Assembly: GCA_030598355.1 (NCBI GenBank)
Contig: JAUVQD010000033.1
Coordinates: 1-9,414 of the forward strand
DNA: 9,414 nt
Direction: 5' to 3'
Source: Actinomycetes bacterium
GTDB taxonomy: Bacteria > Actinomycetota > Aquicultoria > CAJVYJ01 > JAUVQD01
Below are positions 1 to 7,491 of this stretch, in pieces. The notes under the pieces are model-generated. The model saw only the letters and a program-made list of their open reading frames with translations, was not told where the DNA came from and did no database searches. Both the position numbers and the translations under genes were made by a program. The first letter of the stretch is position 1. The number at the start of each line of letters is the position of its first letter.

Positions 1-1
1 A

Positions 2-577
2 AAAGCCAATGTGACAGTTTCATGTCAAGTACCCGACGACCCACAAGAACATCAACGTAGAATGATAATTTATCAGGCCCCTTTGACAACTCGCGCGCTG
101 GTCGAGCTGTGCACGGGCAAGGAAAACAATACCGGCAAGAAGCTTGTTTATCTTCTCTATAATGATCAAGATTTAAGGTTAGCTCGACACACTATTGAAT
201 CTCTTTGTCCGGATAGGGAAAGATTAGCGCAAATATACCGGGCGCTTCGCGATTTTGGTCCATTCGACATCGATGAAGCCGCGGGGGTCTGTCGTCGTCA
301 ACTTAAGTTCGATGTCTACGAGCCGGCCACTCGACACCTGGCGGTCTTATCAGTGAAGATATTGGGCGAGTTGAGATTGTTGACGAAGAATGATGAGGGA
401 AAACTAGTTGTCATTGAACGTGAAGCGAAGGTAGAGCTAGAGCTTTCTGAGACATGGAGGAAAGTTGCGGGCATGAAGCGTGAGTTTTTGGAATTTGAGG
501 GTATAGCTCTAACAATGGCTCCCTCCAAGATGCTTAGATCATCTCTAACTTTTGCCGGCGCGGGAAAGAGATCATAG
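2..577 (+). CDS. recJ: RecJ-like single-strand DNA exonuclease, C-terminal part (5' end outside window)
   Basis: The reading frame is open to the left edge, so this is the last 191 codons of a longer gene; the catalytic DHH and DHHA1 domains lie outside. What is visible fits the C-terminal domain of RecJ. A YxxP...L..L segment is followed by a hydrophobic strand ending in the LLYNDQDL stretch, then CPDRERLAQIYRALR, which matches the 'P-R-x-L-x-x-IYR-L' signature seen in Gram-positive RecJ tails. A winged-helix-like stretch follows (KFDVYEPATRHLAVLSVKIL, then GELRLL). RecJ degrades single-stranded DNA 5' to 3' in recombination and mismatch/base excision repair. Context supports the call: recJ commonly lies just upstream of rel in Gram-positive bacteria. 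An internal GTG at 11 is not the real start, because the frame continues upstream of it. Family assignment rests on the tail only, so it is less certain than for the other genes. Confidence 0.72.
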   Translation, partial: KANVTVSCQVPDDPQEHQRRMIIYQAPLTTRALVELCTGKENNTGKKLVYLLYNDQDLRLARHTIESLCPDRERLAQIYRALRDFGPFDIDEAAGVCRRQLKFDVYEPATRHLAVLSVKILGELRLLTKNDEGKLVVIEREAKVELELSETWRKVAGMKREFLEFEGIALTMAPSKMLRSSLTFAGAGKRS

Positions 578-585
578 GAATAGTC

Positions 586-592
586 AAAGGTG
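586..592 (+). promoter_or_regulatory. Ribosome binding site of rel
   Basis: AAAGGTG lies 7 bases before ATG 600, in the 22-base gap after the recJ stop. It decides the start: an in-frame TTG at 552 would add 16 residues but overlaps recJ and lacks a good Shine-Dalgarno sequence. Confidence 0.6.
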
Positions 593-599
593 CGATAAT

Positions 600-2789
600 A
601 TGCCGGAACACGAATTTGAAGAGCTTATTGATAAAGTTAAGCGGTATAACCCAAAAGTCGATGTTCCGTTGGTGCGCCGGGCTTTCGATCTTGCCAATCA
701 ACTTCATGAAACACAGAAACGGAAATCAGGCGAGGGGTTCATTCATCACCCCTTGGGCGTGGCCGAGATACTGGCCTATATGGAGATGGATACAACCACC
801 ATCGTCGCGGCGCTCCTGCACGATCTTGTTGAAGACACAGATATAACCTTATCTAAAATCGAAAAGGAATTTGGCCCGGAAGTGGCAAACCTGATTGACG
901 GTGTCACGAAACTTGGGCGCATCGAGTTCAAGAGTCACGCCGAGCAACAAGCCGAGAACCTCAGGAAAATGATAATTGCGATGGCCAAAGATATCAGAGT
1001 GATCCTGATAAAGTTGGCCGATCGCCTTCACAACATGCGTACGCTCTGCTATATGTCGCAGGAGAAGCAGAAGGAAAAAGCTATAGAAACGCTTGAAATC
1101 TACGCACCGCTTGCGCACAGACTTGGTATCTTTCAAGTGAAATGGGAGCTTGAGGATCTCGCTTTTTTCACGCTCGAGCCGAAGAAATACGGTCAGCTGC
1201 AAAAGATGTTGGCGGAGTCGAGGGAAGATAGAGAGGAGTTCCTAAGTAACGTAATAAGCCAGATCAAAGACGAAATCAGGAAGCTCGGGATAAAGGCGCA
1301 AATAAGTGGCCGCACCAAGCATTTCTATAGCATCTATCAAAAGATGATCAAGCGCGATAAGAAATTTAATGAGATATATGATTTATCCGCGGTGCGGATC
1401 TTAGTCGACAACGTCAGGGAATGCTATGGGATACTCGGGGCCGTCCACTCCCTTTGGCGGCCATTGCCGGGACGGTTTAAAGATTATATCGCTATGCCTA
1501 AGTTCAACATGTACCAAGCGCTGCACACAACGGTTATAGGTCCTACTGGTAAGCCAATTGAAATACAGGTCAGAACAATTACCATGCATAGAACGGCCGA
1601 GTACGGTATTGCCGCCCACTGGCGTTATAAGGAGGGCGGGAAAACCGATGACGAAGACGAAAGATTCTCCTGGCTGCGTCAGATGGTTGAATGGCAGACG
1701 GAAACCAAGGATCCCAGCGAATTCATGGAAAGCCTGAAAATCGATCTTTTTGAGGACGAGGTTTTTGTCTTCACTCCCAAAGGAGATGTTGTAAGTGTTC
1801 AGGCGGGCTCGACGCCTTTGGATTTTGCCTACTCTATCCATACGGAAGTTGGCCATCATTGTGTGGGAGCTAAGGTCAACGATCAGATTGTACCGCTGGA
1901 ATATGAACTTCAACTGGGCGATATAGTTGACATATTGACGAGCAAATCCTCTCAAGGCCCAAGCAAAGATTGGCTCACGATAGTTCAAACTTCCCGGGCT
2001 AGAGCCAAGATACGCCAGTGGTTTAGCAAAGAGAGCCGGGAAGACAGCCAGCAATCGGGGCGTGAGATGCTAAGTAAGGCCTTGAAGAAGCAAGGAACAA
2101 ACATAACCAGCTTAAACGTGACTGATGTCTTAGATCAGGTAGCAAAAGAAATGAACTTCTCAAAACAAGAGAAGCTGATGACAGCGATCGGATCAGGTAA
2201 CGTATCGGTTAAGCAGATTGTTGCCAAGGTCATAAAGATACTCAATCGTGATCCTGATGAGCCGGAGATAGAACTCACAGATAGGGCTATACGCTCCCCC
2301 GAGTCAGATAAATTGAGTGCGACCGGTGTAAGGGTAAAGGGGATAGATGACGTTCTCGTGCGGCTGGCTCAGTGTTGTCACCCTGTGCCGGGCGATCCGA
2401 TCATCGGCTTTGTTACTCGCGGGCGCGGTCTATCTGTTCACCGGGAGGATTGCTCCAACGCGTTGTCGCTCAAGGCTTACCCGGATAGATTGCTGGAAGT
2501 TTTTTGGGATACCAAACAACAGACTTCCTTCCAGGTAGAAATAGAGGTAGAGGCGCTCGATCGCACAAAATTACTCAGTGATATTAGCGCGGTTCTAAGT
2601 GATGCCGGTGTAAATATTTTGACGGCATCTGTTTCGACAAAGAAAGACAGGATAGCCGTTTTCCGTTTTATTTTTGAGATCGGTAATCTCGGAAACCTGA
2701 GAAACATTCTCATAAACATCAAGCGGATTGACGCTGTTTTTGACGCTTTTCGTGTCTTGCCAAATCGGTCAACCAAAGCCGGCGCGTGA
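600..2789 (+). CDS. relA: Bifunctional (p)ppGpp synthetase/hydrolase (Rel/RSH)
   Basis: Cytoplasmic alarmone enzyme of 729 residues, the usual full-length RSH size. Domains in order: HD hydrolase about 25-180, with the metal and catalytic set intact (H50, H74, D75, E78, D79, D141); synthetase about 235-345, with RFKD at 292-295, the MYQALHTT loop and the catalytic Glu in EIQVRT at 321; TGS about 386-447; a helical linker; a zinc-finger-like segment with CCHPVPGD at 592-599 and C618; and a C-terminal ACT domain about 645-720. In this family RxKD (rather than the ExDD of E. coli RelA) goes with bifunctional enzymes. With the complete HD site this predicts both synthesis of ppGpp/pppGpp from ATP plus GDP/GTP and its hydrolysis. 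The TGS to ACT half senses uncharged tRNA on the ribosome. The synthetase sequence looks actinobacterial. The start at ATG 600 is chosen from the RBS. The symbol rel would be equally apt. The gene sits upstream of dtd with 7 bases between them. Confidence 0.97.
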   Translation: MPEHEFEELIDKVKRYNPKVDVPLVRRAFDLANQLHETQKRKSGEGFIHHPLGVAEILAYMEMDTTTIVAALLHDLVEDTDITLSKIEKEFGPEVANLIDGVTKLGRIEFKSHAEQQAENLRKMIIAMAKDIRVILIKLADRLHNMRTLCYMSQEKQKEKAIETLEIYAPLAHRLGIFQVKWELEDLAFFTLEPKKYGQLQKMLAESREDREEFLSNVISQIKDEIRKLGIKAQISGRTKHFYSIYQKMIKRDKKFNEIYDLSAVRILVDNVRECYGILGAVHSLWRPLPGRFKDYIAMPKFNMYQALHTTVIGPTGKPIEIQVRTITMHRTAEYGIAAHWRYKEGGKTDDEDERFSWLRQMVEWQTETKDPSEFMESLKIDLFEDEVFVFTPKGDVVSVQAGSTPLDFAYSIHTEVGHHCVGAKVNDQIVPLEYELQLGDIVDILTSKSSQGPSKDWLTIVQTSRARAKIRQWFSKESREDSQQSGREMLSKALKKQGTNITSLNVTDVLDQVAKEMNFSKQEKLMTAIGSGNVSVKQIVAKVIKILNRDPDEPEIELTDRAIRSPESDKLSATGVRVKGIDDVLVRLAQCCHPVPGDPIIGFVTRGRGLSVHREDCSNALSLKAYPDRLLEVFWDTKQQTSFQVEIEVEALDRTKLLSDISAVLSDAGVNILTASVSTKKDRIAVFRFIFEIGNLGNLRNILINIKRIDAVFDAFRVLPNRSTKAGA

Positions 2790-2791
2790 GG
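2786..2791 (+). promoter_or_regulatory. Ribosome binding site of dtd, overlapping the rel stop codon
   Basis: GTGAGG spans the rel TGA (2787-2789), and GAGG sits 5 bases before TTG 2797. It supports the TTG start and suggests that dtd translation is coupled to termination on rel. Confidence 0.6.
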
Positions 2792-2796
2792 CAAGA

Positions 2797-3243
2797 TTGC
2801 GAGCCGTAATCCAGAGGGTATCCCAAGCAAGTGTGCAGATAGAGGGCAAGCTCGTATCCAAAATAGGTTCCGGGTATCTAGTCTTGCTCGGAGTTGCTAC
2901 TGGTGATACGTTGGATGATGCTGAATACATTGTGGGGAAAATTACCCACATGAGATTGTTCGGGGAGCGTTTCGACGATTCGATTTTAGAAACCTCCAAA
3001 GAGCTCTTGCTAGTCTCTCAATTTACGTTATTGGCTGATTGCAGTCGAGGAAGACGTCCCGATTGGGGCGGCGCGGCGGGCGGGGATTTAGCGAGAGAGA
3101 TGTATGGTTTTGTTGGTGATAAGCTGCGGCAAGCCGGTATTGCGGTTTTTGAAGGAAGGTTTGGCGCCGAGATGAGTGTTAGTTTGAGTAATGAGGGGCC
3201 TGTGACTATTATTTTAGATAGTAAAACACGGAAGAAAAGTTAA
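2797..3243 (+). CDS. dtd: D-aminoacyl-tRNA deacylase
   Basis: A proofreading enzyme that hydrolyses D-aminoacyl-tRNA (and, in the family, glycyl-tRNA(Ala)), freeing tRNA and keeping D-residues out of protein. It is 148 residues, the normal DTD length. The family hallmarks are visible: the N-terminal RAVIQRV strand at 2-8, SQFT at 74-77 and the GPVT motif at 134-137, which together build the active site at the dimer interface. I choose TTG 2797 because it gives the usual family N-terminus directly before RAVIQRV and has GAGG 5 bases upstream. An earlier in-frame ATG at 2728 would add 23 residues overlapping rel. The stretch after RRP (DWGGAAGG, about 89-96) differs from the common 'SFTxAAxP' form. 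The gene lies between rel and the MBL hydrolase as in many Gram-positive genomes and is probably cotranscribed and coupled with both. Confidence 0.95.
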   Translation: MRAVIQRVSQASVQIEGKLVSKIGSGYLVLLGVATGDTLDDAEYIVGKITHMRLFGERFDDSILETSKELLLVSQFTLLADCSRGRRPDWGGAAGGDLAREMYGFVGDKLRQAGIAVFEGRFGAEMSVSLSNEGPVTIILDSKTRKKS

Positions 3244-3244
3244 G

Positions 3245-3880
3245 ATGATCATAGAGATTATACAGGTGGGTCAGCTTGGAGCGAATTGTTACATACTCTC
3301 TGGCGACCAAGGCGGGCCGGGCGTTGTGATCGACCCCGGTGGTGAGCCCGATGAAATTTTGGCCACTGCTAAACGGAGAAATATAGAGATAGTAAAAATA
3401 TTGGATACTCACGGTCATTGGGATCATGTTGATGCCAACGCGGCGCTGGCCGAGGCAACGGGTGCTGATATCTTGGTGAGTCAAGAAGACGCTCGTATGC
3501 TGACTGATCCGATTTTGAATCTTTCGGTCGTTGTCGCTGCACAAGAGCGAACTCAGGAGGTCAAACACTTTCTTAATGATGGTGATATTGTGAAATTCGG
3601 AGATCTGACAATAAAAGCGATCCACACACCGGGTCACACGCCTGGAAGCATGTCGTTCCTGGTTGAAGATAATTTGTTTTCCGGTGATCTTATTTTTCAG
3701 GGGTCTGTCGGGCGAACCGATTTGCCGGGCGGAAACGGGTCGGCGCTTTATCAGTCGATTCGTGAAAAAATTATGACTCTTCCTGATGACGTAGTCATCT
3801 ATCCGGGCCACGGCCCCAGCACAACAGTTGGCGGCGAGCGGTCTAACAATCCCTACCGCGAGTATTGGACGAGCGAGTGA
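3245..3880 (+). CDS. Metallo-beta-lactamase-fold hydrolase, glyoxalase II-like (YqgX/YcbL type)
   Basis: A 211-residue cytoplasmic protein with the full set of MBL-fold metal ligands: H56, H58, D60 and H61 in THGHWDH, H131 in TPGHTPGS, D148 in SGDLIF and H189 in YPGHGP. The motif THxHxDH together with the short length matches compact glyoxalase II-like proteins, which lack the long C-terminal domain of classical hydroxyacylglutathione hydrolase. A binuclear zinc/iron thioesterase or hydrolase is likely; the true substrate is unknown. Such a gene is often found between dtd (or rel) and hisS in Gram-positive bacteria, hinting at a housekeeping role, but this does not fix the substrate. ATG 3245 lies one base after the dtd stop, with GGAAG at 3230-3234 about 10 bases upstream. 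Its 3' end overlaps hisS. Confidence 0.9.
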   Translation: MIIEIIQVGQLGANCYILSGDQGGPGVVIDPGGEPDEILATAKRRNIEIVKILDTHGHWDHVDANAALAEATGADILVSQEDARMLTDPILNLSVVVAAQERTQEVKHFLNDGDIVKFGDLTIKAIHTPGHTPGSMSFLVEDNLFSGDLIFQGSVGRTDLPGGNGSALYQSIREKIMTLPDDVVIYPGHGPSTTVGGERSNNPYREYWTSE

Positions 3881-5166
3881 GCGCAAAGAAAGAGAATAGG
3901 ATAAGAGCGCCGAGGGGGACTTCCGATTACCTGCCCGAGCGCGCCGCGTCGATACTCTGGCTTGATCGTCTGGCGGGCGAGGTTTTTTCCAACTACGGGT
4001 ACCAGCGGATAATTACACCGACTTTTGAGGATACAGCTTTATTTACGAGAAGTATCGGTGAAGCCAGTGACATAGTTCGAAAAGAGATGTATACCTTTGA
4101 AGACCGTGGCGGACGCAGTTTGACTCTACGACCTGAGGCAACGGCGCCGGTGGTTCGGGCTTTCATTGAGCATAATCTCGGGTCGCAAAGCCTGCCCGTT
4201 AAGCTTTATTATTTTTCAAATATGTTTCGCTATGAGAGACCTCAGGCCGGCCGGTTTCGTGAGTTCTGGCAGTTAGGAGTGGAAGCGCTCGGTTCACCTG
4301 AACCGTCGCTTGACGCGGAAGTTATTACCTTGGCCGCTGATTTCTTGCGGGCTCTTGATATTCGAGAGGGCCTTATGAAGATAGGCAGTATGGGCGATGA
4401 AAATTGTCGCCCGCAATACACGCTGATTCTGCAAAAATATCTTGAAGAAAAACGTGATTCGTTCTGTCCTGATTGCGGGGAAAGACTGAAGTTTAACCCC
4501 CTTCGCGTCTTCGACTGCAAGAACCCCGAATGTCAGAAAGCTCTAGGGGACGCGCCGAAGATGATAGATCACCTCTGTGATGAGTGTCGCGATCACTTCG
4601 ATGGAGTTAGACGGTTACTAAAAGAAGTTGAAATAGAATTTTCCATCGATCCAATGCTGGTGAGGGGTTTCGACTATTACACTCGCACCACCTTTGAGAT
4701 TCAAAGCAGCCAGTTGGGAGCCCAGAATGCGCTTGGCGGAGGCGGCCGGTACGATAGGCTCGTCTCGGACTATGGCGGGAAGCCTACTCCAGCTGTCGGG
4801 TTCGCCCTGGGGATAGAAAGGCTTTTGGCTGCTCTAAAAGCTGAAGAAAACGTGGATCTATCCGCTCCCCGGAAGATAGACGTTTTTCTCATCGTGATCG
4901 ACAGCGAGCACCGGGATCAAGCTTTCAAATTAGCTATTGAGCTTCGGCGTATCGGATTGTCGGCCGAGGTAGACTATATGAATCGCAGTACACGATCGCA
5001 GATGAAGTTAGCTGATAAAATGGGTGCCGAATACGCTCTGATTCTTGGGCCCGATGAAATGGCTCGCGGCGAAGTTGTGTTGCGCAACTTATCAACTGGC
5101 GAGGAAAGGCCCGAGAAACTATCCTTGGTGGCGGACAAGCTCGGTAAAATAAAAGGATTTGAATAA
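3877..5166 (+). CDS. hisS: Histidyl-tRNA synthetase
   Basis: A class II aminoacyl-tRNA synthetase that charges tRNA(His) with histidine using ATP. With the GTG 3877 start it has 429 residues, typical for bacterial HisRS. Visible elements: the N-terminal RGTSDYLP at 13-20; TLRPEATAP at 83-91; motif 2 about 116-139 (FRYERPQAGRFREF); the histidine-specific loop RGFDYYTRT at 263-271; GGGGRYDRL at 287-295; and motif 3 at 306-316 (AVGFALGIERL), followed by the anticodon-binding domain about 333-425. The insertion about 195-240 holds six cysteines as CxxC (197/200), C214, C219 and CxxC (234/237), a layout seen in many Gram-positive HisRS. The start is chosen because GTG overlaps the upstream TGA (GTGA, 4-base overlap), a usual coupling arrangement; TTG 3865 would add only 4 residues. 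The Shine-Dalgarno sequence is weak (GGACGAG at 3867-3873). Confidence 0.96.
   Translation: MSAKKENRIRAPRGTSDYLPERAASILWLDRLAGEVFSNYGYQRIITPTFEDTALFTRSIGEASDIVRKEMYTFEDRGGRSLTLRPEATAPVVRAFIEHNLGSQSLPVKLYYFSNMFRYERPQAGRFREFWQLGVEALGSPEPSLDAEVITLAADFLRALDIREGLMKIGSMGDENCRPQYTLILQKYLEEKRDSFCPDCGERLKFNPLRVFDCKNPECQKALGDAPKMIDHLCDECRDHFDGVRRLLKEVEIEFSIDPMLVRGFDYYTRTTFEIQSSQLGAQNALGGGGRYDRLVSDYGGKPTPAVGFALGIERLLAALKAEENVDLSAPRKIDVFLIVIDSEHRDQAFKLAIELRRIGLSAEVDYMNRSTRSQMKLADKMGAEYALILGPDEMARGEVVLRNLSTGEERPEKLSLVADKLGKIKGFE
5152..5157 (+). promoter_or_regulatory. Ribosome binding site of aspS
   Basis: AAAGGA lies inside the last hisS codons, 10 bases before ATG 5168. The alternative in-frame TTG at 5159 would leave almost no spacing, so ATG 5168 is preferred. 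Confidence 0.5.
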
Positions 5167-5167
5167 A

Positions 5168-6958
5168 ATGGAAGAATTATCTCATTACTCTATTGCTAGT
5201 CATGCTTGTGCTGACCTGGGTAAGGACAACCTTGGTGAAGCTGTTGTTTTGGCCGGTTGGGTGCAGCGTCGGCGGGATCACGGCGGTCTGATCTTTTTAG
5301 ACATTCGCGATCGCTCCGGTATTGTGCAAGCGGTTGTTGATCCCTCGACTCCAGAGCCGTTTGCTTTGGCAGAGAAGGTTCGGTCGGAATATGTCCTTCT
5401 GATTAAAGGGAAGGTTGAGCCTCGCCCGCCGGGCACTATTAATCCAGGTCTAGCCACGGGTGAGGTGGAAGTAAAAGCAAGCTCAATTGAGATTCTCAAT
5501 ACTTCTAAAACGCCGCCATTTGAGATAGATGACGAGCAGGAGATAGATGAAAACCTCTGTCTGCGCTACCGCTACCTTGACCTCAGGCGCCCCTCGGTAC
5601 TCGCCAATTTTGTTACGAGACATCGGATTACATCAGCGGCGCGCGGGTTTCTCAATTCCAAAGCGTTTCTTGAACTTGATACCCCGATTTTAACTAAAAG
5701 CACACCGGAAGGCGCCCGGGATTTCTTGGTCCCAAGCCGGGTACGACAAGGTCATTTCTACGCATTGCCTCAGTCGCCGCAGTTGTTTAAGCAGATACTG
5801 ATGGTCGCTGGAGCGCAAAAATACTACCAGATAGCCAGGTGTTTTCGAGACGAAGACCTAAGAGCCGACCGTCAGCCCGAATATACTCAAGTGGATATCG
5901 AGATGTCCTTCGTTGAAGAGGAAGATATCTTAGAGTTGGTCGAAGGTTTAATCAAGGAGATGTTCGCGGCAGCTGAAATTGAGGTCAAAGTACCATTTGT
6001 TAAAATGTCCCACCATGACGCTCTCAAGCAATATGGAAGTGATAAGCCGGATATCAGATTTGATCTTTTGATTAATGATCTAACTGATATCTTCAAAAAT
6101 ACGGAATTTAAGGTCTTTGGCGGCACAATTGCCAAGGGGGGAATAATCAGGGCGCTTAGGTCAAGTCCGCCAGAAGAGTTTACCCGGCGTGATTTGGACG
6201 ATTTGACACAATCTGCGATTAGCTTGGGAGCCAAAGGTCTCGCCTGGTTTGCTGTCGAAGGCAAAGATAAGGTTCGATCGCCCATCGCCAAGTTTCTTGA
6301 TGAAGGCGAAATAAGTCAGATGATCAAAGCTGTCGGCGCTGAGCCCGGTGATTTTATCTTCGCGGTGGCTGACACTTCTAAAGTTGTTCCGCGTGTTTTG
6401 GGTGCGCTCCGGATTGAGCTGGCTAAGAGATTAAATTTAGCGGATCCGAAGTCTTTCAATTTCTTGTGGGTAACGGATTTTCCTCTTTTTCAATTTGATG
6501 AGGAAGAAAAACGCCTTGATAGTGAGCATCACCCTTTTACTATGCCAAAAGCCAATTCAATGGCTTTGCTCGACACAGATCCGCTGAAGGCGGTGGCGCA
6601 CGCTTTTGACCTAGTGTTAAACGGTGTGGAGCTTGGCAGTGGTACAATCCGAATCCACCAGCGACCTTTTCAAGAAAAAATTCTCAAGATGATCGGCTTG
6701 GAAGCCGATGAAATGGAAGAGAAATTCGGTTTCTTGTTGGAGGCTCTTGAATACGGGGCACCTCCACATGGCGGGTTTGCTCTCGGTCTTGACCGGCTGG
6801 CAATGCTGATAATGGGGCGGGCGTCAATTAGGGACGTCATAACTTTTCCCAAAACTCAGTCTGCGACGTGTCTAATGACAGGGGCTCCTGATACGGTAGC
6901 CGACAAGCAACTTCGTGAACTAGGGATTAAGGTTTCGAGGCAGAAGACGGAGGAGTAA
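5168..6958 (+). CDS. aspS: Aspartyl-tRNA synthetase (bacterial type, possibly non-discriminating)
   Basis: A class IIb synthetase that charges tRNA(Asp). It is 596 residues, the length of bacterial AspRS with the GAD insertion. Layout: N-terminal OB-fold anticodon-binding domain about 1-115 with GWVQRRRDHGG at 30-40; catalytic core with the LRYRYLDLRR stretch at 132-141; TPEGARDFLVPSR at 179-191; motif 2 about 224-247 (FRDEDLRADRQPEYTQ); bacterial GAD insertion about 300-415; GVELGSGTIRIH at 486-497; and motif 3 about 535-544 (GGFALGLDRL). H38 in the RDHGG loop corresponds to the His associated with non-discriminating AspRS in work on Pseudomonas-type enzymes, whereas E. coli AspRS has Leu there. 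If so, the enzyme may also make Asp-tRNA(Asn) for GatCAB to amidate; this is inference. The gene starts one base after the hisS stop, a common hisS-aspS pairing that implies cotranscription. Confidence 0.97.
   Translation: MEELSHYSIASHACADLGKDNLGEAVVLAGWVQRRRDHGGLIFLDIRDRSGIVQAVVDPSTPEPFALAEKVRSEYVLLIKGKVEPRPPGTINPGLATGEVEVKASSIEILNTSKTPPFEIDDEQEIDENLCLRYRYLDLRRPSVLANFVTRHRITSAARGFLNSKAFLELDTPILTKSTPEGARDFLVPSRVRQGHFYALPQSPQLFKQILMVAGAQKYYQIARCFRDEDLRADRQPEYTQVDIEMSFVEEEDILELVEGLIKEMFAAAEIEVKVPFVKMSHHDALKQYGSDKPDIRFDLLINDLTDIFKNTEFKVFGGTIAKGGIIRALRSSPPEEFTRRDLDDLTQSAISLGAKGLAWFAVEGKDKVRSPIAKFLDEGEISQMIKAVGAEPGDFIFAVADTSKVVPRVLGALRIELAKRLNLADPKSFNFLWVTDFPLFQFDEEEKRLDSEHHPFTMPKANSMALLDTDPLKAVAHAFDLVLNGVELGSGTIRIHQRPFQEKILKMIGLEADEMEEKFGFLLEALEYGAPPHGGFALGLDRLAMLIMGRASIRDVITFPKTQSATCLMTGAPDTVADKQLRELGIKVSRQKTEE
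6949..6955 (+). promoter_or_regulatory. Strong ribosome binding site of the first lipoprotein gene
   Basis: GGAGGAG sits within the last aspS codons, 5 bases before TTG 6961. It is the best Shine-Dalgarno match in the window and supports a TTG start two bases after the aspS stop. Confidence 0.75.
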
Positions 6959-6960
6959 AG

Positions 6961-7491
6961 TTGAAAAGAATCGCGCTAATAATTGCAGCAGTTATTCCAA
7001 TACTTATATTGACAGGATGCTTGGGTGGCGGCGATGCGGCCTCGGAAACTACAGCCACACCGACTACGGCGTCTACGACTAATACACCGTCGTCGGTCCC
7101 AGCTTCAAACGGAGCAAGTTCAGACTTAGGGATTCCCCGTCCATTTGATGAAAAACCAACAACGCCGGACTTTTTCTTAGATGCGTTGAAGAAAAATCAG
7201 CCGGTACTTGTCCTTTTTTACAGTGAAGACGATCTTAGCCAAGATGTTTTGGCCGAAGTGAAAAAAGTTTATGACGATCAATATTATGGCGGCGGCGTAG
7301 TTTTTCTTTTCTTAAAAATAGATGATGAGAACAACCAGACAAAAAAATTGGCCCAGGATTTTTCAGTCGGTTATATTCCGTACACCGCTGTCGTAAGCAG
7401 AAAAAAACAAGTGATTTTTGAAAAGAACGGTTATCTCGATAGCAAAGTTGTCGAACAAGCGCTATATAGCGCTATGAACAAAAAGATATAG
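6961..7491 (+). CDS. Lipoprotein with a thioredoxin-like domain lacking the CXXC pair
   Basis: A 176-residue predicted membrane-anchored lipoprotein. The N-terminus is MKR, then a hydrophobic stretch 4-17 and lipobox LTGC with the acylated cysteine at C20. A low-complexity Thr/Ser/Pro/Ala linker (about 25-56) follows, then a globular part about 67-176. That part reads like a thioredoxin fold: the strand PVLVLFYSED at 81-90, helix DVLAEVKKVYDDQY, strand VVFLFLKID at 113-121, then VGYIPYTAVVS at 136-146 where the conserved cis-proline (P140) is expected, and a final IFEKNGYLD strand-turn. At the usual WCxxC site there is YSEDDLSQ, so it has no redox cysteines; C20 is the only cysteine. A chaperone-like, binding or structural role is more likely than thiol exchange. 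TTG 6961 is the start, from the GGAGGAG upstream and the signal peptide. Two stop codons in a row end it (TAG TAG). No exact family is recognised. Confidence 0.8.
   Translation: MKRIALIIAAVIPILILTGCLGGGDAASETTATPTTASTTNTPSSVPASNGASSDLGIPRPFDEKPTTPDFFLDALKKNQPVLVLFYSEDDLSQDVLAEVKKVYDDQYYGGGVVFLFLKIDDENNQTKKLAQDFSVGYIPYTAVVSRKKQVIFEKNGYLDSKVVEQALYSAMNKKI

Noticed and set aside
591..599. TGC-GATAAT extended -10 look-alike just before the rel ATG
   Set aside because: The predicted +1 would be about 606, inside rel and past its start codon, and AAAGGTG upstream serves as a normal RBS.
552..599. Earlier TTG start for rel
   Set aside because: It overlaps recJ, lacks a good RBS, and adds residues without family similarity; ATG 600 has a well-placed RBS.
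1401..2054. Minus-strand open frame of 217 codons inside rel
   Set aside because: It is antisense to the synthetase and TGS domains; its composition is not protein-like and no motif is seen.
3865..3876. TTG 3865 as the hisS start
   Set aside because: It gives a longer overlap with the upstream gene and no better RBS; the GTGA overlap at 3877 is the more usual arrangement, though the difference is only 4 residues.
3209..3886. Long minus-strand open frame (225 codons) covering the whole MBL hydrolase gene
   Set aside because: It lies fully antisense to a gene with all catalytic motifs, has no Shine-Dalgarno sequence or recognisable domain, and looks like a codon-bias shadow.
7021..7125. Low-complexity ACN/ACT-rich DNA in the first lipoprotein gene
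   Set aside because: There is no regular repeat unit; it simply encodes the Thr/Ser-rich tether typical of lipoproteins.
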